From positions 124,001-188,000 of the forward strand of contig OZ253548.1 in assembly GCA_965262595.1 (NCBI GenBank): a stretch of 64,000 bases of DNA, in the 5' to 3' direction. Origin of the DNA: CATQHB01 sp965262595 (lineage in GTDB: Bacteria > Chloroflexota > Dehalococcoidia > Lucifugimonadales > UBA3495). Shown here in pieces: positions 42,945 to 52,142 of this stretch; position 1 is the stretch's first letter, and every line of letters begins with the position of its first letter. The notes under the pieces were generated by a model. It ran no database searches, was not told the origin of the DNA, and saw only the letters and a list, made by a program, of their open reading frames with translations. Position numbers and translations under genes: made by a program.

Positions 42945-44801
42945 ATGGACAACTTTACCAACCAGGGCATTCGGAATCTCGCAATCATAGCTCACGTTGA
43001 CCACGGCAAGACCACGTTGGTGGACGCCCTGCTGAAGCAAGGCCAAGTCTTTCGGGCGAACCAGGAAGTCGGCGAGCTTATCATGGACAGTAACCCGCTG
43101 GAGCGGGAAAGAGGGATTACCATTCTCGCCAAAAATACGGCGGTAAACTACCGTGGAGTGAAGATTAACATAATTGATACCCCGGGCCACGCCGACTTCA
43201 GCGGAGAAGTTGAACGCGTTATGAATATGGCCGATGGCTGTTTGCTGCTGGTTGACGCGGTGGACGGCCCGATGCCGCAGACCCGGTATGTGCTGCAACA
43301 AGCGCTCCAACGGAACGTGATTCCGATGGTGGTAATCAACAAAATCGACCGACCGGACTGCAGAATCCCGGAAGTGGTCGAGTTGGTGCAGGACCTGTTT
43401 CTGGAGTTGGCTACTCAACCGGAGCAACTGGATTTTCCGATAATCTATGCCTCGGCGCGCCAGGGTTACGCGGTCAACGACCCGGAGACCACCGGGGAGG
43501 ATATGCAACCCCTGTTTGAGGCGATACTTGAGGTCATTCCGCCGCCCTCCGGAGACCCGGACGGGCCGTTCCAAATGCTGGTAGCTGCCCTGGACTATGA
43601 CAATTACCTGGGACAGATAGCGATAGGGCGTATTTTCCGTGGAAATGTTCACTTCAGGGAGCCGGTAACTCTGATCGGTCCGGATCGGAAGCTCAGGCCG
43701 GAAAACCTGGAGAACGTGTTCGTTTTCCGAGGCCTGGAACGGCTGGAAGCCCCGGAAGCCCGGGTGGGCGACATTGTTGCGGTGACCGGCATTGATGACG
43801 TGTCTATTGGCGACACTATAGCGGCCTTCGACCATCCGGACGCCCTGCCTTCCATTGAGATAGACGAACCGACGGTTAAGATGACCTTCGGAGTTAATAC
43901 CTCTCCATTCATGGGCCGGGAAGGGGGGCGTTGCACCTCGCGGATGTTGCGCGAGCGCTTGTTTAGAGAACTGCGCACCAATGTCAGCCTTCGTGTGGAG
44001 GAGACATCCAGCCCCGATGAGTATCTGGTCTCCGGACGGGGGGAACTGCACCTATCCATTTTGGTGGAAACGATGCGGCGGGAAGACTATGAATTTCAAG
44101 TTTCCAAGCCGGAGCCGGTTACCAAGGTGGTCGACGGGCGAGTGCACGAACCTTACGAGCAGCTTACTATTCATACCCGGGAGGAATATATCGGCGCTCT
44201 GTCGGAAACCCTGTCAAACCGACTGGCCCAGCTTACCGATATGGACAACGACGGCGCCGGCAACGTGCGTCTGGAGTACTTGGTGCCGACCCGCGGCCTA
44301 ATCGGGTTCCGGTCGTTTTTCTTGCGGACGACCCGGGGCAACGGCGTAAGCAGCAGCCGGTTTATTGAATACCAGCCGATGAAAGGCGAGGTAAAGTCGT
44401 CCTTCACCAGGGCGTTAATTGCCTCCGAACCCGGTGTGGCCGTTACCTATGGCCTCCTTAACGCACAGGGCCGAGGGGCAACCTTTGTTGAGTCTGGGAC
44501 TATGGTTTACGAGGGTATGATTGTAGGGATGCACCCCAAAGAGGATGACATAGTGGTCAACGTTTGCAAGGAAAAGAAATTGACCAATATGCGATCCTCC
44601 ACTGCGGACGTTGCCAAGCGCCTCAGCCCTTCGGTCAAAATGAGTCTGGAGGATGCATTGGATTTCATCGCCTCCGATGAGCTGGTTGAGGTTACACCAC
44701 AGAACTTCCGGTTGCGTAAAAAGGAACTTTCCGCCGGTGTGCGGCAGCGCCATCGGCATCGTGACCGCCGCAGCGCAGCGGTGAGCCTGGCATCAACTTA
44801 A
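42945..44801 (+). CDS. typA: translational GTPase TypA/BipA
   Basis: A 618-residue ribosome-associated GTPase involved in ribosome assembly and stress growth. Domain order is complete: G1 AHVDHGKTT, G3 DTPGHADF, G4 NKIDRPD, then elongation-factor-like domains 2, III and V and the TypA-specific C-terminus ('GLIGFRSFFLRTTRGNG', 'EPGVAVTYGLLNAQGRG', 'KKLTNMRSSTADVAKRL'). The C-terminus carries a basic tail, QRHRHRDRRSA. ATG at 42945 follows GGAGCGGC. Single gene with its own terminator. Confidence 0.97.
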   Translation: MDNFTNQGIRNLAIIAHVDHGKTTLVDALLKQGQVFRANQEVGELIMDSNPLERERGITILAKNTAVNYRGVKINIIDTPGHADFSGEVERVMNMADGCLLLVDAVDGPMPQTRYVLQQALQRNVIPMVVINKIDRPDCRIPEVVELVQDLFLELATQPEQLDFPIIYASARQGYAVNDPETTGEDMQPLFEAILEVIPPPSGDPDGPFQMLVAALDYDNYLGQIAIGRIFRGNVHFREPVTLIGPDRKLRPENLENVFVFRGLERLEAPEARVGDIVAVTGIDDVSIGDTIAAFDHPDALPSIEIDEPTVKMTFGVNTSPFMGREGGRCTSRMLRERLFRELRTNVSLRVEETSSPDEYLVSGRGELHLSILVETMRREDYEFQVSKPEPVTKVVDGRVHEPYEQLTIHTREEYIGALSETLSNRLAQLTDMDNDGAGNVRLEYLVPTRGLIGFRSFFLRTTRGNGVSSSRFIEYQPMKGEVKSSFTRALIASEPGVAVTYGLLNAQGRGATFVESGTMVYEGMIVGMHPKEDDIVVNVCKEKKLTNMRSSTADVAKRLSPSVKMSLEDALDFIASDELVEVTPQNFRLRKKELSAGVRQRHRHRDRRSAAVSLAST

Positions 44802-44837
44802 ACGGTACGCCGGTTTAAACTCACCCAAGAATGTTAA

Positions 44838-44868
44838 GAGGGCGCCGGTAAACCCTGTCGGCGCCCTC
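44838..44868 (+). terminator. terminator of typA
   Basis: GAGGGCGCCG (44838-44847) pairs with CGGCGCCCTC (44859-44868), loop of 11, followed by CCGCTTTTCTCC, 37 bases after the typA stop. Confidence 0.75.
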
Positions 44869-44949
44869 CCGCTTTTCTCCTTCCCCATGCAGCCAGGCTG
44901 ATTAAGGTTTTACGGTTATTTGACAGTTAGTGGTGGTGACCTTCCCCCA

Positions 44950-45380
44950 ATAGTTATGCCACAGTCAATTAGAAATTCCGTTCCCTTATAGTCGGACCGC
45001 CTGTCAAAACTGTCGGCAAGCCCGTCGGAATTGAAAGTAGCCGGTGACTGTTCGGCCAGCAGATATTCCGCTGGGATGTCCGCCGTCAGTGACTGGGCTT
45101 GGGTGCAGTCGGCCACCTTACTCGCCGTCGGGCCCAGCGTACCGGCATTCCTTGGGAATCCACCGCCAGGTGCAGTTTGCTGTTCAGCCCCCCTTCATGC
45201 GATCTATGGCTTGATTGCCTCCGCGGGCCCCCGTCCCATGGGGATGAACCTTGATGTAGCTGGCGTCGATCATCAACCACTCAAAGCCCAGATCGTCGAC
45301 AACCGTGTATCCAGCAGTTGATCCCAGACGCCGCGACCCGGCCAGGGGGAAAAGCAAAGATGGGTGTTCTTCCTAATTAA
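44950..45380 (-). pseudogene. IS5-family (IS427-like) transposase relic
   Basis: On the minus strand the C-terminal part of an IS5-type transposase can be read across frame breaks: 'FEWLMIDASYIKVHPHGTGA' then RGGNQAIDRMKGG and a stop, NSKLHLAVDSQGMPVR in a shifted frame, VADCTQAQSLTADIPAEYLLA. The N-terminal DNA-binding part and clear terminal repeats are missing. The element is old and cannot transpose. Confidence 0.8.
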
Positions 45381-45578
45381 GGCTGAATTAACCGAGGGTC
45401 AATAGTGATTACAGGATTGATGAATTGGGGGAGGAGGGGCAGGGTTGAGAGAGAGTTCCACTGCGGGGTCCGGTCATAACCGGATTCGTCGCAAATTGCC
45501 GGACATAAGAAAAGCGGGACGGAAAATCTCCGCCCCGCTGCTTCACTTTCGGGTTTAGGAAGGGGTAATTTGCTGCGC
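45381..45578. terminator. gap with candidate terminator of VOC gene
   Basis: AGCGGGACGGA at about 45513 pairs imperfectly with TCCGCCCCGCT ending near 45541, on the downstream side of the minus-strand VOC gene (stop 45579). No gene is seen. Confidence 0.4.
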
Positions 45579-46148
45579 CTAGCCGCCCATCGTCCTGACG
45601 GTGCCCCGGTGGTAGCGGTCAACGGTGGTGTCCGGGTCCCAATCATCGGGGACTTCGGTGGCCCAGGGAGGCACCGGGTCTTCAAAGGTGAAGACAAAAT
45701 CCCGGTCGCCTCGACCCCGCTTGAAAAGCTCTTTGGAAGTGGCGAATTCGAAGTAAATCTCCAGCCGGTTGCCCTCGGAGTCGGCAAAGTACATACTACG
45801 CTGGTTCGCGTGTTCTACCAGCCGGTCAACCGTGACGCCGTTGTCAAGCAAGTGGTCGTAGGCGTCCTTCATGTCTTCGTGGGTGTCCACTTTGATCGCG
45901 ATATGGGCCACGCCAACCTGGTTCCGTTCGGGGGCCTCGGTAGCGGTCTCCGGGTTTTCAACGGGCGAAAGGTCGAAAACGTGACCCTCATTGGTGTCGT
46001 CTCGGCCCAGGCTCATGAATACTCCGCCATGTTCCGGGTCCTCTTCTTCAATTACAAACCCCAGGACTTCGGTGTAAAACTTCTTGGCCCGCTCCATGTC
46101 CCTGACCCTGACCGCAGCGTGACCAATCCGCGAAAGTTTGATTGCCAT
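45579..46148 (-). CDS. VOC family protein (glyoxalase/dioxygenase-like)
   Basis: A 189-residue vicinal-oxygen-chelate protein. Two beta-alpha-beta-beta-beta modules are visible: first opens with RIGHAAVRVRDMERAKKFYTE (metal-ligand His at residue 10), second with VGVAHIAIKVDTHEDMKDAY (His near 83), and the ligand Glu is in SEGNRLEIYFE. This set fits extradiol-type dioxygenases or isomerases such as methylmalonyl-CoA epimerase relatives. A C-terminal extension of about 40 residues contains PPWATEVPDDWDPD. ATG at 46148 follows GGAGG. No operon partner; may act on aromatic ring-cleavage substrates. Confidence 0.88.
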   Translation of the reverse strand: MAIKLSRIGHAAVRVRDMERAKKFYTEVLGFVIEEEDPEHGGVFMSLGRDDTNEGHVFDLSPVENPETATEAPERNQVGVAHIAIKVDTHEDMKDAYDHLLDNGVTVDRLVEHANQRSMYFADSEGNRLEIYFEFATSKELFKRGRGDRDFVFTFEDPVPPWATEVPDDWDPDTTVDRYHRGTVRTMGG

Positions 46149-46508
46149 TCAGGTATCCTCCCCAAATTAGTTAACAATTTTAATGGCATAAGCTGCCCGG
46201 CACACTTTATCTCAAGTTTCCTACCCCAGTCAATATACCTTCAATTCAGCCTCAATCAGGGGCAGAGTCCTTCCAAAGTCCCTGATTAGGCATACCTCCG
46301 CCTACCCTGAGCTTGTCGCAAGGCCGCTAACTGGTCCCTTACATTGAGCTCCACCGAGGCGGGGCCACTATAAGCGTTCTTCCAAGGGCAATTGAAAGAC
46401 CCTGGAATTAGAGAGAGTGGGTGCGCCAACCGGGCGGGATTTGTGGTACATTATGTCTGGATCCAAACTAACAACGCCCCGATTATTACCAGGTTAAAGG
46501 GAGGAAAA
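46149..46508. other. intergenic region with short dispersed repeat
   Basis: No gene is seen between the VOC gene and the molybdopterin subunit. TTCCAAGGGCAATTG at 46380-46394, followed by AAAGACCCTGG, is nearly repeated at 18995-19020, so a short intergenic repeat family is likely. Confidence 0.5.
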
Positions 46509-48836
46509 ATGCTGGATTACAAGCCAAACCTGGTGCTCTCCACTCAGGAATTCGACGTAGTGGGTACCAGACCCATCCGCCACGACGGGCCGGACAAGGT
46601 TATGGGGCGGGCGCGGTATGCCGCCGACGTTCACTTGACCGATATGCTGCATGGTAAGATCCTGCGCAGTCCGCACCCCCACGCTCGAATCAGGAGCATC
46701 GACGCCAGCCGCGCTTTGGCTCTGCCAGGTGTGGTGGCGGTGGTCACTGCCGCCGATTTGCCGGAAGTATCCGCCGAGGCTTCGGACTTGGGTGAGGGCG
46801 CCAATGTCAACTACGGCTTTTACAGCCGCAATGTCATGGCCCGAGAAAAAGCGCTTTATCTGGGTCACGCCGTGGCCGCGGTGGCTGCGGCCAGTCTCCA
46901 TTTGGCTGAAGAAGCTTTGGCCCTGATCGACGTGGACTATGAGGTGCTAACCCCGGTCTTGAGCGCTGAAGAAGCATTGAAGGACGGCGCTCCGCTGCTC
47001 CACGAAAGGCTGGTTACCATGGACAGCCCGGGAATGCGGGCCGGCGGCTGGGGAGATGCGTCGGGCAAAGTTTCCAACCTGGCTAACCAGTTCGAGTTTA
47101 GCCTCGGCGACCTAGCCCAGGGTTTTGCGGAAGCCGATGTGGTGGTTGAGCGGGAGTTCCATACTCGGCCGGTTCACCAGGGTTACATTGAACCCCATGC
47201 GGCCACCGCCCAGTGGAATACCGACGATTCCGTAACCATCTGGGCCAGCAGCCAGGGCCACTTTGCCCTGCGCGACCATACCTCCACGATTATGGGCCTG
47301 CCGGTTTCCAAGGTTAAGATTATCCCCATGGAGATCGGTGGCGGTTTTGGCGGCAAGGGTATGGGTGGCTGTTATCTGGAGCCGGTGGTTGCTGCTCTCT
47401 CCCGAAAAGCCGGCAAGCCGGTCAAGATTGCCATGTCCCGCAACGAGGTATTCCTGGGCACCGGGCCGGCCCCGGCCACCCACATGAAGGTCAAGATTGG
47501 GGCCACCAACGACGGCAAAATTACCGCCGCTGAAGCCCACCTGAGCTACGAGGCTGGGGCTTTCCCGGGATCTCCGGTGGCTTCGGCCTGCCGTACCATG
47601 TTCGCCCCGTATGATATACCCAACGGCTACATCGAAGGGCTGGACGTGGTGGTCAATACGCAGAAGTCGGCAGCCTACCGAGCTCCTGGTTCGCCTACCG
47701 CCGCCTTTGCCGCTGAAGCGGTCCTCGACGAGGTTTGCGAAAAGATAGGGATGGACCCGGTTGAGTTCCGCTTGCTCAATGCCGCCAAAGAAGGAACCCG
47801 TCAGGTTACCGGCCCGGTGTTTCGGACGATCGGCTTCGTGGAACTGTGCCAGGCGGCCCAGCAGCACCCCCATTTGGCAACTCCGGTAGGGGGCCCCAAC
47901 CGCGGCCGGGGCATCGCCGCCGGCTGCTGGATGAACGGCACCGGTCCGGCCAGCGCCGTCGCCAGCGTGAACCAGGACGGCACGGTGAGCCTGGTAGAAG
48001 GCTCCCCGGATATTGGGGGCAGCCGGGCGGCTATGGCGATGCACGTAGCTGAAGTTTTGGGCATTGCTGCCGAAGATGTGAAGCCCAGCATCGCCGATAC
48101 CGATTCCATCGGTTACAGTTCCGGCGCCGGGGGCAGTGGCGTCACCTTCAAGATGGGTACGGCGGTGTACCAGGCGGCGGAGGATGTCAGACGCCAAATG
48201 GTGGAGCGTGCGGCCAAGATCTGGGACGTCGCCGTTGAAGACGTGGCGTATAACAAGGGTACGCTGGAGCATAAATCCGACTCGGAATTGAGCATGACCT
48301 TTGCTCAACTGGCCCGGCGTCTCAATGGCAGTGGCGGCCCAATTGTAGGGCGGGCCACCGCCAACCCGCCCGGCGTGGGCAACGCCTTTGGCTTGCATAT
48401 TGTGGACGTGGAGGTTGATCCGGATACCGGCAAGGTGGACGTCATCCGCTATACCGCCCTGCAGGATGCGGGCAAGGCGATTCACCCCAGCTACGTTGAG
48501 GGTCAGATTCAGGGTGGAGCGGTTCAGGGTATCGGCTGGGCGCTTAACGAAGAGTACTTCGTGGACGGCGAAGGCCTGATGGTCAACTCCAGCTTCCTGG
48601 ATTACCGGATGCCCACCAGCCTGGACCTGCCAATGATTGACACGGTGATTGTGGAAGTGGCTAACCCGGGTCATCCTCTGGGTGTTCGGGGTGTAGGCGA
48701 GGTATCGCTGGTACCCCCAATGGGGGCCATCGCCAACGCTATCTACGACGCGGTGGGACTTCGTATGACCGACTTGCCAATGAATTCGGCCAACATCCTG
48801 GAAGCCGGGTGGAAGCAGGAGAACGGCGGTAAATAA
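46509..48836 (+). CDS. molybdopterin-binding subunit, xanthine dehydrogenase family
   Basis: A 775-residue large subunit of the xanthine/aldehyde oxidase family, catalysing hydroxylation of N-heterocycles, aldehydes or aromatics at a Mo-cytosine-dinucleotide centre. ATG at 46509 follows GGGAGG; the frame extends up without a site. Visible: N-terminal aldehyde-oxidase a/b hammerhead ('ARYAADVHLTDMLHGKILRSPHPHARI'), the substrate-side 'AHATAQ'-like region (EPHAATAQWN), 'PMEIGGGFGGKG', 'AAYRAPGSPTAAFAAE' and the catalytic Glu in GVRGVGEVSLVPP. No FAD or 2Fe-2S subunit genes flank it, unlike most operons of the family. It has its own terminator. Confidence 0.92.
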   Translation: MLDYKPNLVLSTQEFDVVGTRPIRHDGPDKVMGRARYAADVHLTDMLHGKILRSPHPHARIRSIDASRALALPGVVAVVTAADLPEVSAEASDLGEGANVNYGFYSRNVMAREKALYLGHAVAAVAAASLHLAEEALALIDVDYEVLTPVLSAEEALKDGAPLLHERLVTMDSPGMRAGGWGDASGKVSNLANQFEFSLGDLAQGFAEADVVVEREFHTRPVHQGYIEPHAATAQWNTDDSVTIWASSQGHFALRDHTSTIMGLPVSKVKIIPMEIGGGFGGKGMGGCYLEPVVAALSRKAGKPVKIAMSRNEVFLGTGPAPATHMKVKIGATNDGKITAAEAHLSYEAGAFPGSPVASACRTMFAPYDIPNGYIEGLDVVVNTQKSAAYRAPGSPTAAFAAEAVLDEVCEKIGMDPVEFRLLNAAKEGTRQVTGPVFRTIGFVELCQAAQQHPHLATPVGGPNRGRGIAAGCWMNGTGPASAVASVNQDGTVSLVEGSPDIGGSRAAMAMHVAEVLGIAAEDVKPSIADTDSIGYSSGAGGSGVTFKMGTAVYQAAEDVRRQMVERAAKIWDVAVEDVAYNKGTLEHKSDSELSMTFAQLARRLNGSGGPIVGRATANPPGVGNAFGLHIVDVEVDPDTGKVDVIRYTALQDAGKAIHPSYVEGQIQGGAVQGIGWALNEEYFVDGEGLMVNSSFLDYRMPTSLDLPMIDTVIVEVANPGHPLGVRGVGEVSLVPPMGAIANAIYDAVGLRMTDLPMNSANILEAGWKQENGGK

Positions 48837-48871
48837 GGTTCGGTTGTCTGTAGGGAATCAGGGATAAATGG

Positions 48872-48899
48872 AGTGGCGGGTTTCAAACCCGCCACTTTT
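48872..48899 (+). terminator. terminator of molybdopterin subunit gene
   Basis: AGTGGCGGG-TTTCAAA-CCCGCCACT followed by TTTTC, 36 bases after the stop. A similar but diverged GGGAGCAGGTTTCAAACTTGCCCC lies at about 50156-50179 after the next gene, hinting at a shared hairpin-repeat family used as terminator. Confidence 0.8.
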
Positions 48900-49043
48900 C
48901 GCTTGGATAGATGGCAAACGAATTGCCAGGATGCGAAGGCGAAATTGTAGCCGATGGCAGGTCGTGGTATATTGTCGTCCACTTTAATGTTATCTATTTT
49001 GGGCCGGGTCTAGTGACTTGCAGGTTCTGCAGGAGGAAATGAA

Positions 49044-50126
49044 ATGGCGGATCTAAAAGAAATCCATGCCATGCGTTGCGAGGTCCATCAGGTAGCGGCT
49101 GAGCAGTACGTAGTGAACTGCACTACTGCTTATACCTCCTTCCAATATCTGAAAGAAGCATACGAAGAGGCTAAAAAAGCAGTTATCGCTTCTGGCGCTT
49201 TGGCGGTTGACCAACACGGAAAGATTAAAGCGGGTTGGTACCAAGGAAATTCGGACTACGAAAATCAACGAGTTGCAGCGACAAACAACTCAGGGGTTGT
49301 TGTAGGTGGCGGCGTAGCTGGCGTAGCCGGCGCGATAGGAGCACCAGTAGCAGCTTGGACTTTGGTAGGAACTCTTGGAACAGCATCTACCGGAGCAGCA
49401 ATAAGCGGACTATCTGGGGCAGCGGCCACCAGTGCTACCGCGGCACGGTTTGGAGGCGGGGCTGTAGCCGCCGGTGGGTTAGGGATGGCTGCCGCCCCAT
49501 TCGCACTCAGTGGTATTGGCATTGTCGCCGGAGTAGGCATAATCGGAGTAGCTGCTTTAATTGCTGGTAACCGGGGTCGTCGCAACGAAAAAGAGATGCT
49601 GGACGCCAACAAGACTATGCGAGAAGCGGAACTGCGAATGAAGGCCAACGCCTCCGTACTGAAGAATCTCGAAGACCGAGCTAAAGGGATTTCCAATAAG
49701 CTCATCAAGGCAACCGGTGTACTTGAAGCTAACAAAACCGACGAATCTGTATCCACAATTGACCAAGCTTTGACCGAAGCTGACCAGTTGTTCCCGGATT
49801 TGCAAAAGGAATTGTCTTACACTCGTTTTTACGTCGGAAGGCCCACCCCGATAAAGTCCGTATCCCGAACCACGGCGACGCAGAACAGCATCACTATGAG
49901 CTGGGTTGACCCGGATGAGGGGAACTCGGAAATCACTGGCTACAAGATCCTTTACTACCAAGGTTCTTGGGGAAGTGAGCAATCCTTAAAAACAACACCT
50001 ACTCCGTCTTTCTCACATACTGGCTTGGAACCGGGCAAGACCTACTACTACAAGATAATACCTGTCAACAAATTGGGAGAGGCTGAAGCGTCTGAGAGAT
50101 TTGTAGCCAAGACGCAACCAGCCTGA
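49044..50126 (+). CDS. glycine-zipper protein with C-terminal FnIII domain
   Basis: A 360-residue protein not in a family I can name. Residues 1-75 are helical and charged. Residues about 83-172 are a long Gly/Ala-rich membrane-active stretch (GGGVAGVAGAIGAPVAAWTL, STGAAISGLSGAAATSATAA, GIVAGVGIIGVAALIAG) of glycine-zipper type. Residues about 175-250 form a coiled coil (KEMLDANKTMREAELRMKAN), and from about 268 a fibronectin-III domain follows (TQNSITMSWVDPDEGN ... YYYKIIPVNKLGEA). ATG at 49044 has AGGAGG upstream. Its DNA is visibly less GC-rich than neighbours and it precedes a HigBA module, so it may be acquired. A pore-forming or surface role is a guess. Confidence 0.7.
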   Translation: MADLKEIHAMRCEVHQVAAEQYVVNCTTAYTSFQYLKEAYEEAKKAVIASGALAVDQHGKIKAGWYQGNSDYENQRVAATNNSGVVVGGGVAGVAGAIGAPVAAWTLVGTLGTASTGAAISGLSGAAATSATAARFGGGAVAAGGLGMAAAPFALSGIGIVAGVGIIGVAALIAGNRGRRNEKEMLDANKTMREAELRMKANASVLKNLEDRAKGISNKLIKATGVLEANKTDESVSTIDQALTEADQLFPDLQKELSYTRFYVGRPTPIKSVSRTTATQNSITMSWVDPDEGNSEITGYKILYYQGSWGSEQSLKTTPTPSFSHTGLEPGKTYYYKIIPVNKLGEAEASERFVAKTQPA

Positions 50127-50191
50127 ATGTTGTCTTGGTCGGGGCTAAGTGTAGGGAGCAGGTTTCAAACTTGCCCCGGTATTCTGCACCG

Positions 50192-50566
50192 TTATCTCCG
50201 CGGTGCCGCTGGCTCTTGCAGCAACAACTCTGGGTCAATCCCTAGGAGTTGGTGCAAGGACTCGGCCATTGCCGGGGTTATGGCGCTCTGTCCGGCCAGC
50301 ACCTCGGCCACCTCTTCCTGGCTGCCGATGCAGGGAATCAAGTCTTCCTCGCTCAAACCCAAGGCATCCATACGTCCTTCTAACCTGCCAAGGGGCGACG
50401 GTGCGGGGATGGGGTAATGGATGTCCTCATAGGCAATCACCAAGGCAGTAAGAGCCTGTAGTTCCTCGTACTCCGAGCTGCCCTCCTCGGAACGCAACAG
50501 TTGGCCGATGCGCTCCGTCGCCGCGTCCAGGTCATCGTCATTGTTAATCGCCGTGATTGTCGGCAT
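50192..50566 (-). CDS. higA: HigA-type antitoxin
   Basis: A 124-residue antitoxin of the HigA group. The N-terminal half is acidic and helical ('LRSEEGSSEYEELQALTALVIAYEDIHYPI') as in the toxin-wrapping region, and the C-terminal half carries a Xre-like helix-turn-helix ('GLSEEDLIPCIGSQEEVAEVLAG', 'SAITPAMAESLHQLLGI'). ATG at 50566 follows GAGAGG and lies two bases after the toxin stop, so the pair is translationally coupled. It should neutralise HigB and repress the operon. Confidence 0.88.
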   Translation of the reverse strand: MPTITAINNDDDLDAATERIGQLLRSEEGSSEYEELQALTALVIAYEDIHYPIPAPSPLGRLEGRMDALGLSEEDLIPCIGSQEEVAEVLAGQSAITPAMAESLHQLLGIDPELLLQEPAAPRR

Positions 50567-50568
50567 TG

Positions 50569-50862
50569 CTAAACCTCTCTGGCGTTAATTCGGTCATATT
50601 CTGCGTGAGTGCCAATGAAACGGATATACACCTGCCGGCTCCGGTAGCGGATATGCACTACCAGGCGGTAATTGTTGCCCTTGATGTTAAAAACTACCCG
50701 GTCGCCACCGATGATGCTGGCGCTGGGGTAGTCTGTCTTGACTTGCTGGGGAGATGTCCAATTGGCGTGTTCGGCATTGTCATGCCAGTCCTTCAGGACC
50801 TCCGCAGCGTCCGGGTTCCTTTCCCAAAATTGCCGCAGGGTTTTGCGCGTGATGATATGCAT
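50569..50862 (-). CDS. higB: HigB-type mRNA interferase toxin
   Basis: A 97-residue ribosome-dependent mRNA endonuclease of the RelE-like HigB group. Family marks: MHIITRKTLRQFWERNPDAAEVL, W-rich middle (NAEHANWTSPQQVKTDYPSA), 'GDRVVFNIKGNNYRLVVHIRYRSRQVYIRFIGTHAEYDRI'. Toxin-first gene order is characteristic for HigBA. The ribosome site is weak (GAGGG at a distance). It lies next to the putative foreign glycine-zipper gene. Confidence 0.9.
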   Translation of the reverse strand: MHIITRKTLRQFWERNPDAAEVLKDWHDNAEHANWTSPQQVKTDYPSASIIGGDRVVFNIKGNNYRLVVHIRYRSRQVYIRFIGTHAEYDRINAREV

Positions 50863-50957
50863 AATCGGAATTGCTGACCCTCAGCAATAATCGGGTAATC
50901 GGCGCTGCCTAATTATGGGGCCAACACTTTTTCGGTGCAATGTCTGGTTTTGCCTGC

Positions 50958-52070
50958 TTATCCACTGGCGTACAACTGGTTGAAGCCGCTGTAACGGGCC
51001 GGGTCCAGGTCTTTGCCTTCCAGCGCCGGATGTTCCGGCCCGTAGCGGTGGGCGCGAAAAACCGAGTTGGCCCGTATTCCGCCTCGGGGAGCGGTTGTGA
51101 AAATTGGGTTGATATACTCCCAGACAATTTCCTTGTTGGGCGTGACCTCGAAGATGCGACCGGGCGCCCCTTCGCAGATTAGGGTATTGCCGTTGGGCTG
51201 ACGCTCCGCGCCGCTGATGTGGAAGCTGTAGAAGGATATGGGCGGGTCGCCCTGGTACTCCCACACGATTTCGCTGGTGGCCGGGTTGACCTCCAACGCC
51301 CGGGAGAAGGTAGGGCCGGGCCGGTGGCAGCCATTGTCGAAAAGGAGAATGTTCCCGTTTTCCAGGCTGTAGGGGTAATGCTGGTGCGATATTTCCCCCG
51401 GTCCCCACTTCCACTTGAAGTTGCCACTGTCCCAGTCCACAATGCCAACCGTGTCGGTGCGCCGGAAACTCACGATGAGGTCGCCTTCCGAGGTAACATT
51501 AAGGGAGTTCTGGTGCGTCCACTCCTCCCGGTTTTCCAGGTGGCAGATTACGTCCTCTTCCGGGTCCAAATGCTCCCAGGAACGCCAGGAGTAAACTGTT
51601 TCGCCCTCGGGGGTTATTTCCTCCACCAGGTCGCCCAGCATTTCCTCAGTTCCGTCGCCCGAACCACCTTTGACGCTGGCTGCTAACTCTGTATCCAGTG
51701 GCTCGAAGAGCAATACGAGGGTATTGCCGTTGGGCAGCCGCTCAAAGTCGTGGTGCAGCATCGGGTTTTCGTAACTCCAGACTTCCACGCCCTCCCAATC
51801 CAGCTCAACTATTGCCCCGGCCCGAGGGCCGGCATCGCTGCGTTGGCCGCCGGCGCGGGACGCAACGGTACGGAGCAACAGGTTGCCGTTGGGCAGCAGG
51901 TAGCCGTAGCCCAGCCGCTCCGGGTAGTACCACTGGTGGCAGAGGCGGCCTTCCATATCAATCAGGTTGACGTAATTGCTGCTGTTGGTGGTCAACAGGG
52001 TGTAGCCCCGGTAGCTGTGCTGAGGCGCATAGTGAATTAGGCCGTTCTGGTGGTGGTTCGACCAGCCCAT
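50958..52070 (-). CDS. arylsulfotransferase (ASST) family protein
   Basis: A 370-residue beta-propeller protein of the aryl-sulfate sulfotransferase family. Repeated blades have the form 'GNTLVLLFEP', 'GNILLFDNG', 'GNTLICEGAPGRIFEVTP', 'EIVWEY'. Potential catalytic and structural His residues lie in MLHHDFERLPNGN, WTHQNSLN and ISHQHYPYSLENGN. There is no signal peptide, unlike the periplasmic enzymes, so it should be cytoplasmic and its activity is open. ATG at 52070 follows GGGAGG. Last gene of the long minus-strand catabolic run, after an LLM oxidoreductase (72 bases). Confidence 0.86.
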   Translation of the reverse strand: MGWSNHHQNGLIHYAPQHSYRGYTLLTTNSSNYVNLIDMEGRLCHQWYYPERLGYGYLLPNGNLLLRTVASRAGGQRSDAGPRAGAIVELDWEGVEVWSYENPMLHHDFERLPNGNTLVLLFEPLDTELAASVKGGSGDGTEEMLGDLVEEITPEGETVYSWRSWEHLDPEEDVICHLENREEWTHQNSLNVTSEGDLIVSFRRTDTVGIVDWDSGNFKWKWGPGEISHQHYPYSLENGNILLFDNGCHRPGPTFSRALEVNPATSEIVWEYQGDPPISFYSFHISGAERQPNGNTLICEGAPGRIFEVTPNKEIVWEYINPIFTTAPRGGIRANSVFRAHRYGPEHPALEGKDLDPARYSGFNQLYASG

Positions 52071-52142
52071 ACAGTCCTCCCTTTGCCTCTATTTGTTGAG
52101 CGGCAATCGGTGGTTTTCGGTGCCCTGGCGGGTTGGCCCGGC

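Noticed and set aside
42873..44051. Long open frame on the minus strand within typA
   Set aside because: It is antisense to a complete TypA GTPase and has no recognisable domain or ribosome site; it is a codon-bias shadow.
47112..48674. 520-codon open frame on the minus strand inside the molybdopterin subunit
   Set aside because: Antisense shadow of a strongly supported gene; its translation is His/Gly-rich without any family match.
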